Below, piece by piece: positions 1 to 10,563 of a DNA stretch of 64,000 bases. The translations under genes and the position numbers were made by a program. The first letter of the stretch is position 1. Every line of letters begins with the position of its first letter. This stretch comes from Loripinus fragilis. Lineage: Eukaryota; Mollusca; Bivalvia; Lucinida; Lucinidae. The stretch covers positions 68,525,074-68,589,073 of the forward strand of contig OZ026524.1 of assembly GCA_964019695.1 (NCBI GenBank), in the 5' to 3' direction. The notes under the pieces are model-generated. The model was not told the origin of the DNA. It saw only the letters and a program-made list of their open reading frames with translations, and made no database searches.

Positions 1-612
1 TTAAATGAGAATTATCGCAATTTTGAACGGCAGACTTAGCTAATTTCTGTGACCATTTAAAGTCAATAAAAGCTAGCATTCGCGAACAACAGGGCGAGAA
101 AAGAACCATTGATGAGCATTGTTCTAGATCAGTCTGCACATCCATCCAAGCTGACCAGACATTCATTGACCAGTAATTTAAAAATGTTTCTCAATACATA
201 AGAAAAATGACTGTCAGATGCAGGTTCACCGTTTCACATTAAAGCAAAACATTCCTGGCCTTGCTTATAGTAAAATGACCCTTTCTCAATGACAGACATC
301 AAGTATTTTGGCATGGTTATCTGGCCAGGTTTCAGATTGTTGTAAAACAACCACAATAATGTGTTATTGTACAAAATATAAATAAAGTAAATTAACTGAT
401 TCTTATACATAAGTAGTTTGGGATTGGTGATGTGGTGTTTGGAAATATTGTTGACTCTTTAAATTGTAAGTCTTGCATTTCTTTTCTGTAGAAAAGTTAT
501 ATGGATATCTGGATGGGTCTGTTTAATTCAAATGCACAAGCAGAGTATTGGACTGTAGATGTTAGATCTTACATATGGCCTGTAAATTTGTAGTGCTGAT
601 TCCAGTCAGAAA
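1..612. other. No gene seen; unassigned AT-rich sequence
   Basis: No open frame of useful length, no RNA gene and no inverted-repeat element was recognised here. If the FAM124 gene that appears from 5123 has 5' exons upstream, they could lie here or outside the window, but nothing in this stretch supports one. Confidence 0.5.
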
Positions 613-851
613 TGAGCCGCGGCATGAGATTTCCAACAATGTGGCATTTTGACAAGTGTAGACTGGTACGAGCCTGTGCAACCTCCTTCGAAGCTTAGAA
701 ACATAAAATGATGTTCAGTCAGTAGCTTAACAGTCATAGAATATTCAAGCGACTTGCAAAGGCTCTGATCAGACTGCGCGTATGTGCAGGCTGATCCGAG
801 GCTTTGCTGGTCGCACATACCACATTGTTGTAAAACTCATGCACTGGCTCA
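613..851. mobile_element. MITE of the GAGCCGTG family, copy 1
   Basis: A 239-bp element with imperfect terminal inverted repeats: TGAGCCGCGGCATGAGATTT at the left, and at the right CCACATTGTTG followed by a diverged CTGGCTCA. The interior has a second hairpin (TCTGATCAGACTGCGCGTAT followed by GCAGGCTGATC). Three more copies of nearly the same length lie at 13137, 16477 and 60890. It has no coding capacity. The superfamily is undetermined because no clear target duplication is visible. Confidence 0.75.
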
Positions 852-894
852 AATATATTTACCCCTTTATGAGAGAAAACCTGACTTTGCTCTA

Positions 895-1072
895 ATCAAA
901 TCAAATCAATTTATTTCTCTCAGGTTACATAAATATAACAACATAAGGAGCAATATGCATAATGTCACACATATATTGCTATGCTGCATGCCGCAAACAA
1001 CAAAGGCGCAGACCAGTCTGCACATCGGGTCTGCTCATCCATGGAGTCTTGCCAGCGCCTTTGTTATTCGCT
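895..1072. repeat. LINE-like 3' tail relic and a hairpin repeat
   Basis: On the minus strand, AATAAATTGATTTGATTTG near 898-920 looks like the 3' end of a non-LTR retrotransposon with a short tandem tail. Next to it, 997-1072 forms an imperfect hairpin (AACAAAGGCGCAGACCAG near the start, CAGCGCCTTTGTTATTC near the end). Both are old fragments and neither codes. Confidence 0.35.
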
Positions 1073-1361
1073 CCCTAGTTAGTATACTAGCTTAACTTGC
1101 CAGATGCAAACTTTCAATATTCTAGCTAATCTCTGTAACTGAACAGACTTGTTTGAATCATGCCTGATCGCAAACCCGATTGTGACGGGACCCGTATAAA
1201 AGTGTACCAAGTTTTTGATGCTTAGCACGAACACCCTTTTAAAACGTTTTATCGCCTATATGCTGTGAGACTTAAAAGCGATTGATGAGAACCACTGCTC
1301 TTTCTCAGTAGTCCCCCTTTTATGCTCATAACTATTTCAGCATTCTAGAGGCTTGTATAGG

Positions 1362-1560
1362 GGGGGGGGGGGGTACCAGTGCCCCATATCCCTTGAAGTA
1401 CATAGGTAAATATATCCCTTATAAACTGGCAAATATCCCCGCAATCAATTTTCCTAAATTACCTACATGTATATATCCCTGAAAGTAATATTGAAGACAT
1501 TATCCCGTATCTCTGGAAGTAAAATAGATAGTATCCCATCGCTCTGAAAGCATCATGTAT
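1362..1560. repeat. Poly-G tract and degenerate ATATCCCT repeats
   Basis: A run of G at 1362-1373 is followed by irregular repeats built on ATATCCCTGAAAGTA up to about 1560. This is a diverged tandem array with no coding potential. Confidence 0.4.
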
Positions 1561-1593
1561 CCCTGCTACGCTGCAATGGTGACTGTCTCTTTC

Positions 1594-1832
1594 AACAGTG
1601 GCGGATCCAGTGGGGGTTCAGGGGGTCGCTTGAATCCCCTCTCTACCCCCCGTTTTTAAATATCCTATGAAAATGAAATAATTTGGTATCAGTGAGACCA
1701 AAATATTTCACTTTCATGGGAATAGACCAAATGATTTAATTTAAGAAAAATGAGATAATATCAGCAAAGCGAACCCCCACACCTTTATACACATGAATCC
1801 CCTTTCCAGAAATCCTGGACCCGCCCCTGTTC
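1594..1832. mobile_element. MITE with GGCGGATCCAG ends
   Basis: The left end reads CAGTGGCGGATCCAG and the right end CTGGACCCGCCCCTG, an imperfect inverted pair around about 240 bp of non-coding sequence. The ends resemble, but are not identical to, the GCGGATCCAG elements at 9921, 34322, 35103 and 35556. Confidence 0.55.
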
Positions 1833-2606
1833 AAATATGGTGCCCTTTTATGCTCATATTGCCACACATATCAGGTTTAAATGCGTGTTAGCGGGCAACT
1901 AATTGCTTCTTAGAGAACTCATGAAAATGAAAAGCTATTTCAATTGTTGAAGATAATTTGGTAAATTGAGAATGTCCATCAAGTCTGTGGTCTTGTCGCC
2001 GCTGGGGACCACATCACGTGACTGACTATTGTCTCGAAGGTCGTACCTGCTAGTGCCATCAAAATTGATTTATACGGTGAACTGCCAACGACAAATATCT
2101 TTAAATCAGAAGTAAAATCTAAGCAAACAAACCGTAAGTTCGCATCATCGTCAATTAAAATTGTTTGTAGAAAATGTCAGTCAAATCCAGTGTTTGTTTA
2201 AACTGTCTAGTGATGTCTGGGACGGCATATATTGTCTCGTAGCTTCCCCCGCCCTTCTATAAAGTTTATTAAGAAAGTTTTTTTTCCGCAGTACATCATA
2301 GAATTTCAAATCATTGAAATGGAAATGGTCTTGCAAATGTATCCCCTTTTCGTCGAGGAGGTAACGCCATACATTGACTGACCATACAATAAACTACCTA
2401 TATTACCAGAACCTATTAACTTTGTTCATTTTTTTGCAGATGTTCATCTATATGAAGCGTCACTATCAATGTATCTATATCCTTCAATCGATACAGCACA
2501 TCATCAATCCGGCAGTGTGAAATTAACACTTAAAGAGCCAATCACAACAAAAGTCGTCTGCTTTTCTCGTCTGCTGAAATGTTTAAAAAGCCTCTGTGAC
2601 AAACAT
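1833..2606. other. No gene seen
   Basis: AT-rich sequence with no exon-like open frame supported by splice sites and no recognised repeat boundary. Confidence 0.4.
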
Positions 2607-2610
2607 TGTA

Positions 2611-2654
2611 GACCCAGATCAGACTGCTCCTATAGGAGCAGTCTGATCTGGGTC
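2611..2654. repeat. Perfect 44-bp palindrome, first of a pair
   Basis: GACCCAGATCAGACTGCTCC is followed by TATA and then by the exact reverse complement, giving a 44-bp perfect palindrome. A nearly identical one lies at 55495-55544. Flanking sequence to the right (TTTTTCAGATGCA, then GGCGTTTTAAGG-like sequence) is also shared, so this is the core of a longer dispersed foldback element. Confidence 0.85.
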
Positions 2655-2896
2655 CACGCTGTTTGCTTCTATACTTAATTCATCAGTAGTGTTAGGCAAT
2701 TATTTGCAGCAGACGACTTTGAACAGCAGACTTCATTTTTCAGATGCATTTTTTCTTGGCGCTTTAAGGGTTAGGCTGCTGGCATGTCATCCTATGGCAA
2801 TGCTTTCATTAGACTTAGCCGACAGATGGCAATTAGAGATACGTTCATCAGGATCAATACTGTCGCATGTATTTTATCAAAAGACAAATGAGTTCG

Positions 2897-3240
2897 ATAT
2901 TAACCACATTCTCGCGAGACCTGACGATACCTCATCTAGATCTCTCGCATTTCGCCCTTTGCATCATGGGTAACTAGCGATATTTGGCTAGTCTCGTTCA
3001 ATTCTCGCACTGCTGTAGTGACCGAATTTATTTTTAAAAATAGCAAAAAGTTTAATTTTTGACAGTTTATCATTTCTCTTTTAGTCAATATTTTCTGGAT
3101 GTAAAGCCCGAGTCATGCAAGCAGTGATTGCATAATATATATTTTAATAAAAATGGCGGCTCAATCCCAGTGTGCACCGAGCGAAAGGCGACAGGTTTGT
3201 TCGTGCTAACGAGCTTCCTGTGCGACAATGATATTAACCA
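2897..3240 (+). mobile_element. Mutator-like non-autonomous element M1 with a promoter/first-exon-like cargo
   Basis: The element proper is 2907-3230 (324 bp), flanked by the 10-bp direct repeat ATATTAACCA (2897-2906 and 3231-3240). Its ends form short inverted repeats: CATTCTCGC at the left, GCGACAATG at the right. Inside, TCTCGCGAGA lies at 2910-2919. AAAATGGCGGC supplies an ATG at 3153, which opens a 14-codon frame (MAAQSQCAPSERRQ) ending at 3194 before a weak donor, GTTTGT. Full copies at 21422, 26008, 30595 and, inverted, 44665 share the same boundaries. The 9-10 bp duplications and short termini fit Mutator-like elements; the captured promoter and exon are inference. It lies in sense upstream of FAM124 but splicing straight into the exon at 5123 would break that frame. 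Confidence 0.75.
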
Positions 3241-4349
3241 TTTCAAGGTGAACGCTACAGGAAATTATAAAATTTCTAGATTTTGTACGAGTCTTATATT
3301 TTGCTAATTTCATATCTCTGGAGCCTACGCTGAAAAAATCTTAAAACGTTGGTTGGCTCATTCTAGAGTTTTAGTCAGAAGGGTATCGGATTAATGGGAT
3401 GTTCATGAATTCACCGATTTTAATAATTGACTGACAGTTTAAGTGATATTTATATCACATGATATGGCAAAGCTGGCAGTTTCAATGAAGCTACAGCACC
3501 AATCAGAGCTGTGATCTGCGTTGAATACGTTTAAGGCCCGTAAATAACAGTCTTCGAAAATAGCTGTGGAACGAGTAGAGAACAGTATGGCGATTCTGAA
3601 CATTTGTGCCGGCGAGTGTGCGCACTTGCACAAGCAGGCTTAAATATTCGTTGCTCGACATACCAAAATCTAATGAGGTGGCCATAATAGTCTGTTTAAA
3701 TAAAAGACTGGTATGAGTGTATATGTGCGTGCGATTTTGGCTTTGTTGTTACATAAATTTGTAGCTCTTTAAGGACATTCAAATAGCATGTAGTGGTGGC
3801 CAGTATTTTTCGGCGACCTTTAAACAATAGCATTAGTTTTGCCTTGGCAAGCCTGTTACGTTAAGCGTTTATAATCCGACTTGTTTCAAATGACCAATAT
3901 TTCTATCATTTTAAACTGACACACTATATCAGTAGTAGTGTGGGAATTTAGATATAAATTATAACATAATACCATAAGTATATTTACATACAATGTCATG
4001 TCGCCGTAACGTGTTTAATTTTCGAGTAATAATCTCCAATTTCAAACCTTAAAAACTCAGTCGAGCCGTTCTATACGCGGATTAGTTTTCGGAAAATCAA
4101 TCCACTCGAACAATAAGTTCCCAAATCAGTAACGTTTGTTTGCATTGAAACATTGACAAATCTATCTTATCATAACAGTACATCGTTCGTAAACAAAACC
4201 CTCGTCAACAAATGATTTTTGTTTAACATAGCATTAGTTGTAAATAAATAATATATCAGTCATGAACATGTATATCTATAGAAGAAATACATTTGTAAAT
4301 GCAAGCACTAACTAACCGTTTGGCTTTCTAAAGAGCAATTGGTACTTAT
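3241..4349. other. No gene seen
   Basis: AT-rich intergenic or upstream-intronic sequence. GCCGGCGAGTGTGCGCAC at 3609-3626 and nearby lines look like a worn fragment of the GAGCAGCGAA hairpin family. No other feature is supported. Confidence 0.4.
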
Positions 4350-4430
4350 CGGAGAGCAGCGAAAACTCAGAGGAGTCTACACATTTGCACAGTCCGACAG
4401 AGCCTTCCACGCTCGCATACACACAATATG
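4350..4430. repeat. GAGCAGCGAA hairpin repeat
   Basis: An imperfect hairpin with GAGAGCAGCGAAAACTCAGA at one side and AGAGCCTTCCACGCTCGC at the other. The same plan recurs at 6260-6319, 13517-13583 and 37028-37098. It is a small foldback repeat, not a gene. Confidence 0.5.
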
Positions 4431-4714
4431 GTAAAAGTAAAAGGCCGTAACCAAATATTAGAACTCGAGCCCAACTGAATAGTTGCGCATACACATTATA
4501 TGCACCAATTATGTCCAAAACATATAACGATAGGTTAAATCTGGCTATACATGCCGTCTGCCACTGAAATAAACTACATGTATATGTCCTCAGGTTATGG
4601 ATTAACACCTTCACAAATCCTGTTTTTCCCACACCAAAATTAAAAAAAGTGGGAGAAACAGAAATACACCACTGCAATGTACCGATATTCTGAACGGTAA
4701 CAGTGTTTCCTGGC

Positions 4715-4785
4715 AAAGTAAGAAAGGTAGCAAAGATCAGGAATCGATACAATCAAGTCATTATCTTTTACACAGGATGCCTTTT
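4715..4785 (+). repeat. Fragment of the mosaic repeat, head type II
   Basis: AAGATCAGGAATCGATACAA and its flanks match longer copies at 31375, 46495 and 59325. Only the first ~50-70 bases are present here. The minus-strand open frame crossing it is explained by repeat sequence. Confidence 0.55.
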
Positions 4786-5122
4786 TCTGTTGGTTTCAAT
4801 CTCCTACTTGCAAACACATAAACCAGCGAACAGTTCTCCAAACGCATTCATCCGAAACTATCTTACTGTTTTGCAAAGTACCAGTTTCGGGTAGCCAGTG
4901 TAAAACGTGTTTATTAAAGGCACAAGTTGGCATATGCGTACAGCAACTATTCAAATCAGTCTGTGCATTTCCACAGTCTGATCAGAGTCTTAGTTTTCTG
5001 TCTGAAGAAATTATCAATATAGTGCCACTGAAGACTCTGTATTTCTACAGTTTGGACGATTTCAAGTTCATGTGTTGTTTGTTCATAATGTTTGTTTATA
5101 TGTTGTTTTGTTTTTTTTTCAG

Positions 5123-5184
5123 ATCCAGAAGGGGGAGTCTATCAACGTCAACATGCACGTCGTCATCCGGGTCCTCATACGATG
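5123..5184 (+). CDS. FAM124: FAM124-like gene, serine-rich internal exon
   Basis: A 62-base exon between a strong acceptor (a run of T ending in CAG) and the donor GTAAGT. Read with one leading base it gives 20 residues, SRRGSLSTSTCTSSSGSSYD, and one trailing base. That base joins the GA of the next exon to make GGA (Gly), after which the serine-rich sequence continues as SSLSSVSSGRSADTA. The match in composition and phase is the main evidence; there is no domain here. Vertebrate FAM124 proteins also have a serine-rich N-terminus, as I recall. The upstream partner exon must end with two bases of a codon, and I could not find it in the window. Confidence 0.62.
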
Positions 5185-5479
5185 GTAAGTTTTACTTACA
5201 GTCAAACGGTTCTACTGATTAGAGAAAAATGAGCATATTTTTTGGGGACTTATTTGGGGAAATACTGAGCAAAGGAAAAATAAAGAAACGTCTGGGGAAA
5301 GATAAAAAGATACGAACAATAAGCAAAGAGAACAAATAAGAAAAATGATATGCTATAAAAGAGTCATCGGGGTTAGCGACCAAGTAAGGCTCCAACCGGC
5401 CTACACTGACAGCTAAATAGACACGATAGATCATTGAAAATTTGCATGCAGCAAGTGAAGCTCTAATGCTGTTCAGAAG

Positions 5480-5550
5480 CGAATAACAAAAGTGCTGATC
5501 AGACTGTGCGGATGCGCAGTCCGCGCAGTTTGGTCTGCGCATTTGTTGTT
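5480..5550. repeat. Intronic hairpin repeat
   Basis: The left arm, containing GAATAACAAAAGTGCTGATC, pairs imperfectly with TTGGTCTGCGCATTTGTTGT around a GC-rich centre. It belongs to the same loose group as the hairpin at 997-1072. Confidence 0.45.
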
Positions 5551-6259
5551 CTCATACAAAAAAGTCAGGCTTTCTATCGATAGGACCCTTTATCAAACAT
5601 TTTGATTATGGTACCGTGTATATGAGAGCCATGTACTAACACTGTCCTTTAACAAATCTGTGTGGTCTAGGATGCTGGGCTACCCATACAGCTGGGCCCG
5701 GGTATCATTACAAATATTGCATGACTAAGTCGGCCTGTTCTTGCTCTCTATCAATAAAAGTCACTGCCATGTTCAGAAGAAAAAACGCCTTCTTGCTCAA
5801 GGATGGCAAAACTCAATTAGCAATATCCTGAATGCGATAGAATTAAATATTAACTCATATGGGATTCATAAAGTTCATTATTTGGGCGAACATGCAATAA
5901 CTCCAAACAGACAGGTTTTCTGGTAGCACTGACTCAATTACAAAATGGATAAGCCAAGATTTTTCAATGAGCCCAACTTTGTTTCCCACTTCATGTCTCA
6001 TTTCTGTTATTTGAGTCACCAACTCTTCAAGATTACTCGAATGGTTTTCTTGCGTGTCTGGCTGTCGTTATCATGGCTATTGTTGTTTTTACCTTCTGTT
6101 TAACTGACTCAGACATGCATACTGGCCAGTACATGAGATTTTAGACATTATCGCATATGCGCAAAAACCTTCTTTAAACGCCCACGCGGACGTATCTAGT
6201 GGGACTAGAAATCTAAAAGTTGGCTGGAGTCTTTATCAACATCCATACTTTGTGTGTGT

Positions 6260-6319
6260 GAGCAGCGAAGACTCAGGCAAGTCTGCGCCATGCGCAGACT
6301 CGCCTGAGCCATCGTTGCT
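6260..6319. repeat. GAGCAGCGAAGACTCAGG hairpin repeat
   Basis: A clean foldback: GAGCAGCGAAGACTCAGGC, then AGTCTGCG and TGCGCAGACT, then GCCTGAGCCATCGTTGCTT. This is the best-preserved member of the family also seen at 4350, 13517 and 37028. Confidence 0.65.
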
Positions 6320-6858
6320 TGGCAATGCGAAACATGTGCTGGTTCAGTTATGATTTTTGAAGCCGCATTACTGTAATGGAAAGTAGGGAAAGCAGTTATG
6401 AGTAGCCTACGCATTACCAGGCCGGGGTTCTCCATAACAATATTCCTAAGAAAACCTACAGTTTTGTGATTATCCAGAGCAGGAGGCCCTGTCCCCCATC
6501 CTTTGGATGCGCGTATGGAAGTATACCACGCAATTGTGAGCTCTTTTTTGTTAGAAAATAGCAATTGTGGCGGGAAATGCAGTCCGCGGTTAGAATCGTT
6601 TACAGTATTGAGAAGGACAAGCCCTTACATTGTCACCAAATCTAATTTTTCTCCTCCTTGTATTAACAGATGCATTTACAACCACGCAACTAGCAATTAA
6701 GCAATATACTCCTACGAAACATCTCAGTACAAGCTTCCAGAAGCATAAAATTGACAGTCTATTATTGTCATCCAAGTGCATGACAAACTACATGAAAACT
6801 TGTTCATTTCTACATGCTCATTCTTCGAATTAATGAAAGTGGTTGAAGATTTGTTAAG

Positions 6859-6929
6859 ACATATGTTGTTGCTACACATTGGAATTGCCTTATAGAGGCA
6901 GTTCCAATGTGTACCTACAACATATGTTA
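6859..6929. repeat. 71-bp imperfect hairpin
   Basis: ACATATGTTGTTGCTACACA pairs with TGTGTACCTACAACATATG around CATTGGAATTGCCT and AGGCAGTTCCAATG. The outer arms (ACATATGTT) resemble those of the hairpins at 14355 and 47461, but the core differs. Confidence 0.7.
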
Positions 6930-7904
6930 CTGAAAATAAGGAAGAAAACTATTTGGAAATTTACATCTCCAAGTATCATGTCCATTGTCTTAACCTCTCT
7001 AAACATCCCAAACATAAGCCCTGTCACTCTGCTGCAAATTGTTTATATTTGCATGACAGCTCCTATTTGCTAACTTGCTAGTTGCGTTGTTGTAGTATTC
7101 TGGGAGAAATGGTGCGTAAATTACAGTACGTGCTCAGCATAGAACATACTAAGGAACAGTAAATAAAAACAAATACAGGGACATGTGTTCATTTATTCCA
7201 TCCATTGATTATCATAGAACTAACAACAAAGAAGCTGAAAGCTCAACCAAAGACCAGAGTCACAACCAAACCGACTGTTTGACTGCTTAAACAAGCGTAC
7301 AATAAATGCAATTATGACTATTAAGCAAACTTAGGGATCCGCACAACCTGGGCAATATTCGTCCAAAGGCAATGTGTATGCGTTTACCTAACAAGGATAT
7401 TTGAACAGAATGATATGTGTCCCAATGTTGCTTGTCAATTTGAAGACGGACGTTAAAAAACTTTCGTTCGGAAAATGAAAAATCACCATATGTCGCCGTG
7501 TTCAACATTCGCAATTAATTAGGACATGTGCTGATTAGATCAGCTCTCTTGCGATGTCGTGGTTTATGCTAGGAATTAATTCCTGAAACTTGTTGCCTTA
7601 TATTGTGACTTATAGCGTGGGGAATTAAACACACATACTTTGCTTAACTAGGAATATTCAATGCATAAAATGGAATCTATTGGTATATTTATGCAACATA
7701 GACTGATGTGACATTCAGGACTTTAGTAAAGAGTGCGTAACGAAAATTTAATGTTCTAATTTCTCAACCAAAACATATGTTAAAACTGATGGGTAAGAAA
7801 ATATTTACATTTTTACGCTGAAAATTTTTGTGCATCGAAACCTGTGGAAATTGACGTTTTTATAAATAAATGGACCGTGAACTGTTTTAATATTTGACTT
7901 CAGA
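6930..7904. other. Intronic sequence, nothing recognised
   Basis: AT-rich intron sequence. The stretch about 7740-7850 weakly resembles, in reverse, the foldback half at 14288-14355. No exon or RNA gene is supported. Confidence 0.35.
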
Positions 7905-8134
7905 AGGCCCTCAGACCTAAAGGTTATAATATTTTTTCATGCCCAACTCACATGAGCATGGAATTGTCCTGATCATAAATTTGAAAATGCCAACAAATGT
8001 TGGCATTTTAAAATATATGATCAAGGCAAATGTCATTGTCTTCAGTGATTGCCTGAATTATTTTTATCATGTTAGTTATGAATTTAATACATGTTAAAGT
8101 GAATTTAGCGTGATTTTTCATAACCTCAGGGCCT
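7905..8134. mobile_element. MITE with AGGCCCT ends
   Basis: AGGCCCTCAGACCTAAAGGTTAT at the left is mirrored by ATAACCTCAGGGCCT at the right. Internal features are CCCAACTCACATGAGCATGG and the small palindrome ATGCCAACAAATGTTGGCAT. A related, more diverged copy lies inside the third direct repeat at 51390-51620. Confidence 0.6.
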
Positions 8135-8615
8135 GATCGTGTATGGCACCAAAAAGACTATTTCATTGTTTTCTGTTAAGGCAATATTCCTCAAAAACAT
8201 AAATTTTCGTACGTATGCCAACCTAAGGAACTGTGCCTTTCTTTGCAAACACGACATATTTGCACACATTCTTCTTGTTATTTGACTTACATTTCACAGC
8301 CAAACAATGACTAAATATTTGCGTTTGATTTAACTGACACCGATATTGGGGTGAAATTGCCAAACTTCAATTGATTTATAGATTTGTTCAAATTTACCCC
8401 GTGACTTAAAATGAACAAATTAAAATGCGATAAATTGCACACCTGGGTACTTTATTATTATTACTGATAGTTGTAAATTGATTTGGAAAGTTGTAAAAAA
8501 TTTGGTGATAAACAAACAATGGACTAGCCAGGTCATTGGATGTTGGTTGCTTATCGCATGGGCGTAAATTCATTCATTAAAACATGCATGCATATCATCT
8601 ATCTACATGTAGCGG

Positions 8616-8884
8616 GCCTAGAGATCTAAATTTTGATCTGAGCTTTTATCTGTTGCCGCTCTTTTAGACTGGCTCCAGTCTTTAAAACAAATTTTCATCA
8701 ATGTGCCATAACATATACTTGTAGCTAGTCTTACTCTGATGGCTCTGTTTTAAAACAGAGCCATCAGAGTAAGCATAGCTACATGTATATGATATGGTAC
8801 ATTGATGAACAATTGATTTAAGGACTAGAGGCAGACTACCGCTCTTTGTATATGCGAAAAATGACGACTTGCTAGATTAGGCTC
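8616..8884. mobile_element. Foldback element with a perfect 44-bp palindromic core
   Basis: The core 8730-8773 (CTTACTCTGATGGCTCTG and its mirror around TTTTAAAA) is a perfect palindrome. The imperfect arms extend outward: CATCAATG-type sequence near 8698 and 8800, GACTGGCTCCAGTC against GGACTAGAGGCAGAC, and GGCCTAGAGATCTA against CTAGATTAGGCTC. Total about 269 bp, non-coding, immediately followed by the AG microsatellite. Confidence 0.7.
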
Positions 8885-8890
8885 GCCTTC

Positions 8891-8892
<2 letters not shown>

Positions 8893-8942
<50 letters not shown>
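8893..8942. repeat. (AG)25 microsatellite
   Basis: Fifty bases of uninterrupted AG dinucleotides in the large FAM124 intron, abutting the foldback element. Likely length-polymorphic. Confidence 0.95.
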
Positions 8943-8944
<2 letters not shown>

Positions 8945-9685
8945 TATATAGCATCGACAGTGATCTAGAAATTATATTAAACTTGCCATGAATAGGTCGT
9001 GTAATGTAGTCAATAAAATCACAGTTGAACTAAATCTTCTTCAATGTCATTTAAATTTCTATTTTGTCAGTACGTGATCCATACAATGGAAGACAAATTG
9101 TTGTCAGGAACGTCCTAAATACTTTTTGATGTTTATATTAGATTTGGACCGGTCACGGAGAAAATGGTACTTATCGCACGTGTCCAAAGTCAACTGTTCA
9201 GTAACTTCATGTGCCTCAATCTACTGAATCTAGTAATGCCATTTGTCTAGGGTTCGGCAACATAGGTCTAGATAAGAAAACTTTTTGAGCGTAAAATTGA
9301 TTTTTTTGTTTCCCATCAGTTTTAACATGTGTTAAGTTTGACCACACGTTTTACTAACTTTTATATACAAAAATGCAGGAATCTATTGATCAAGTCAAGT
9401 AATATCCCACCCTCGCATGATATTTAAAAAAAACCCCATAAATGCTGTACATGCTGAGCTATCCATAGCGATTTGATGGCTAGATTTTGGGCCCAGACCA
9501 TAACTTACTCCAGTCCATTGTAGACGAGAACAAAACTCGCTCTGGTAAGAATGCATGCAGTGTCAGGTCCAGCTGAACATTAGTTTGTCACTTTTGCGGT
9601 ATACAACTTAGCCTACAGTTTCAAGTTTGAAGGCTCATAGTTTTCTTATATGCTCTAATAACAGGTACATGTTTCTATTTTACAG

Positions 9686-9831
9686 GAAGTAGCCTATCAT
9701 CTGTGAGCTCAGGAAGGTCTGCAGATACTGCTAGTATTAACTCAAGTGTGTCGAGTTCAGAATCCGACTCCGTTATGGTGTCCAACGATCCCCAAAGACT
9801 CGCGTTACAATTCACAGTTGATCAACACGAA
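9686..9831 (+). CDS. FAM124: FAM124-like gene, exon entering the FAM124 domain
   Basis: A 146-base exon after the acceptor TTTTACAG and before GTAAGTGC. It starts with two bases of the split glycine codon and ends in phase 0. The peptide runs from SSLSSVSSGRSADTASINSS through SSESDSVMVSNDPQRL to ALQFTVDQHE. The last part is the first beta strand of the FAM124 domain; the part before it is a serine-rich tract. An ATG at 9775 (MVSNDPQ) could serve as an internal start, but the serine-rich frame is open to the acceptor and continues in the preceding exon, so I do not take it as the start. Confidence 0.82.
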
Positions 9832-9920
9832 GTAAGTGCTAACAGTCATTTAAACAAGTATCAGCTTAAATATAAAAAAACAACACGCTTCCTTCTTCTC
9901 TAACTTCATTTCTCTAATCA

Positions 9921-10228
9921 CATGTGCGAATCCAGAAGAGGGGGGGGGGGGGGGGGGGCAGGGGGTCCGGACCCCCCTGAAAAATCACAAAATATAGGGT
10001 TTTCTAGCGAAACAGGTCCAGATCCCCTGAAAAATCGCAGCTACCAAGCTAACATTCAATGTTGGTCCATCATCAGCACGCCAGCGAAACGCCATTTAAT
10101 GGTGTTTCGCTAACGGACCGGTGATGGCCTGCTTATATTGGTACTTGGATCCTCCCTACCCTCATCAACTAAAAAAAACGTTGTCAAAGTTGGACCCCTT
10201 CTGACAAAACTTTCTGGATCCGCGCATG
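9921..10228. mobile_element. MITE with GCGGATCCAG ends and poly-G, copy 1
   Basis: The left end (CATGTGCGAATCCAGAAG plus a G run) is mirrored by CTTTCTGGATCCGCGCATG at the right. The centre is a palindrome around CCAGCGAAACGCCATTTAAT and GGTGTTTCGCT. Copies at 34322 and 35556 share both ends and centre; 35103 shares the ends only; 15520-15586 and ~12020-12075 are solo centres. Confidence 0.7.
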
Positions 10229-10563
10229 AAACAGAACAATGAGTACATCTTTTTACGGACGTAAATTTGTACCACTGATAGACCACACCACACCTCATAC
10301 ACAACATTATGGTACGTCTTCCGCATGTTTATATTCCTTAAACGAGTCTGAGCAGTCAATTCAAGCTTCTTTACACCCGCCTTGTCTGCTGTACGACCAG
10401 GCATTACATAGACGTTACGGGTAACATACCCGAAGATGTGTCCATATTAAAGTTATCTTGCGCATGCCCATATCTTTGTGATAGACCTGCCTCAGGGGTG
10501 TACTCTCATTTTTCTTCATACGATTCTCATCTATCTTTGAATCGACTGTAAAGGGCAATGTTA

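Larger units (their letters stand above)
5185..9685 (+). other. FAM124 intron rich in foldback repeats
   Basis: A 4.5-kb intron bounded by GTAAGT and TTCTATTTTACAG. It holds hairpin repeats at 5480-5550, 6260-6319 and 6859-6929, a MITE at 7905-8134, a long foldback at 8616-8884, an AG microsatellite at 8893-8942, and a half foldback at 9264-9336 resembling 14288-14355. No additional exon is supported; open frames such as the minus-strand one at 6205-6564 run through these repeats. Confidence 0.6.

Noticed and set aside
4312..4752. 146-codon minus-strand frame with hydrophobic segments
   Set aside because: Both ends run through known repeats (GAGCAGCGAA hairpin and head type II). No domain and no splice or promoter support.
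3153..5184. The 14-codon exon in M1 as the first exon of the FAM124 gene
   Set aside because: M1's frame ends on a complete codon, but the FAM124 exon at 5123 needs two bases from the previous exon. Direct splicing would read a different frame and soon hit a stop after the exon at 9686.
6205..6564. 119-codon minus-strand frame
   Set aside because: It crosses a hairpin repeat inside the FAM124 intron; the peptide is repeat-derived.
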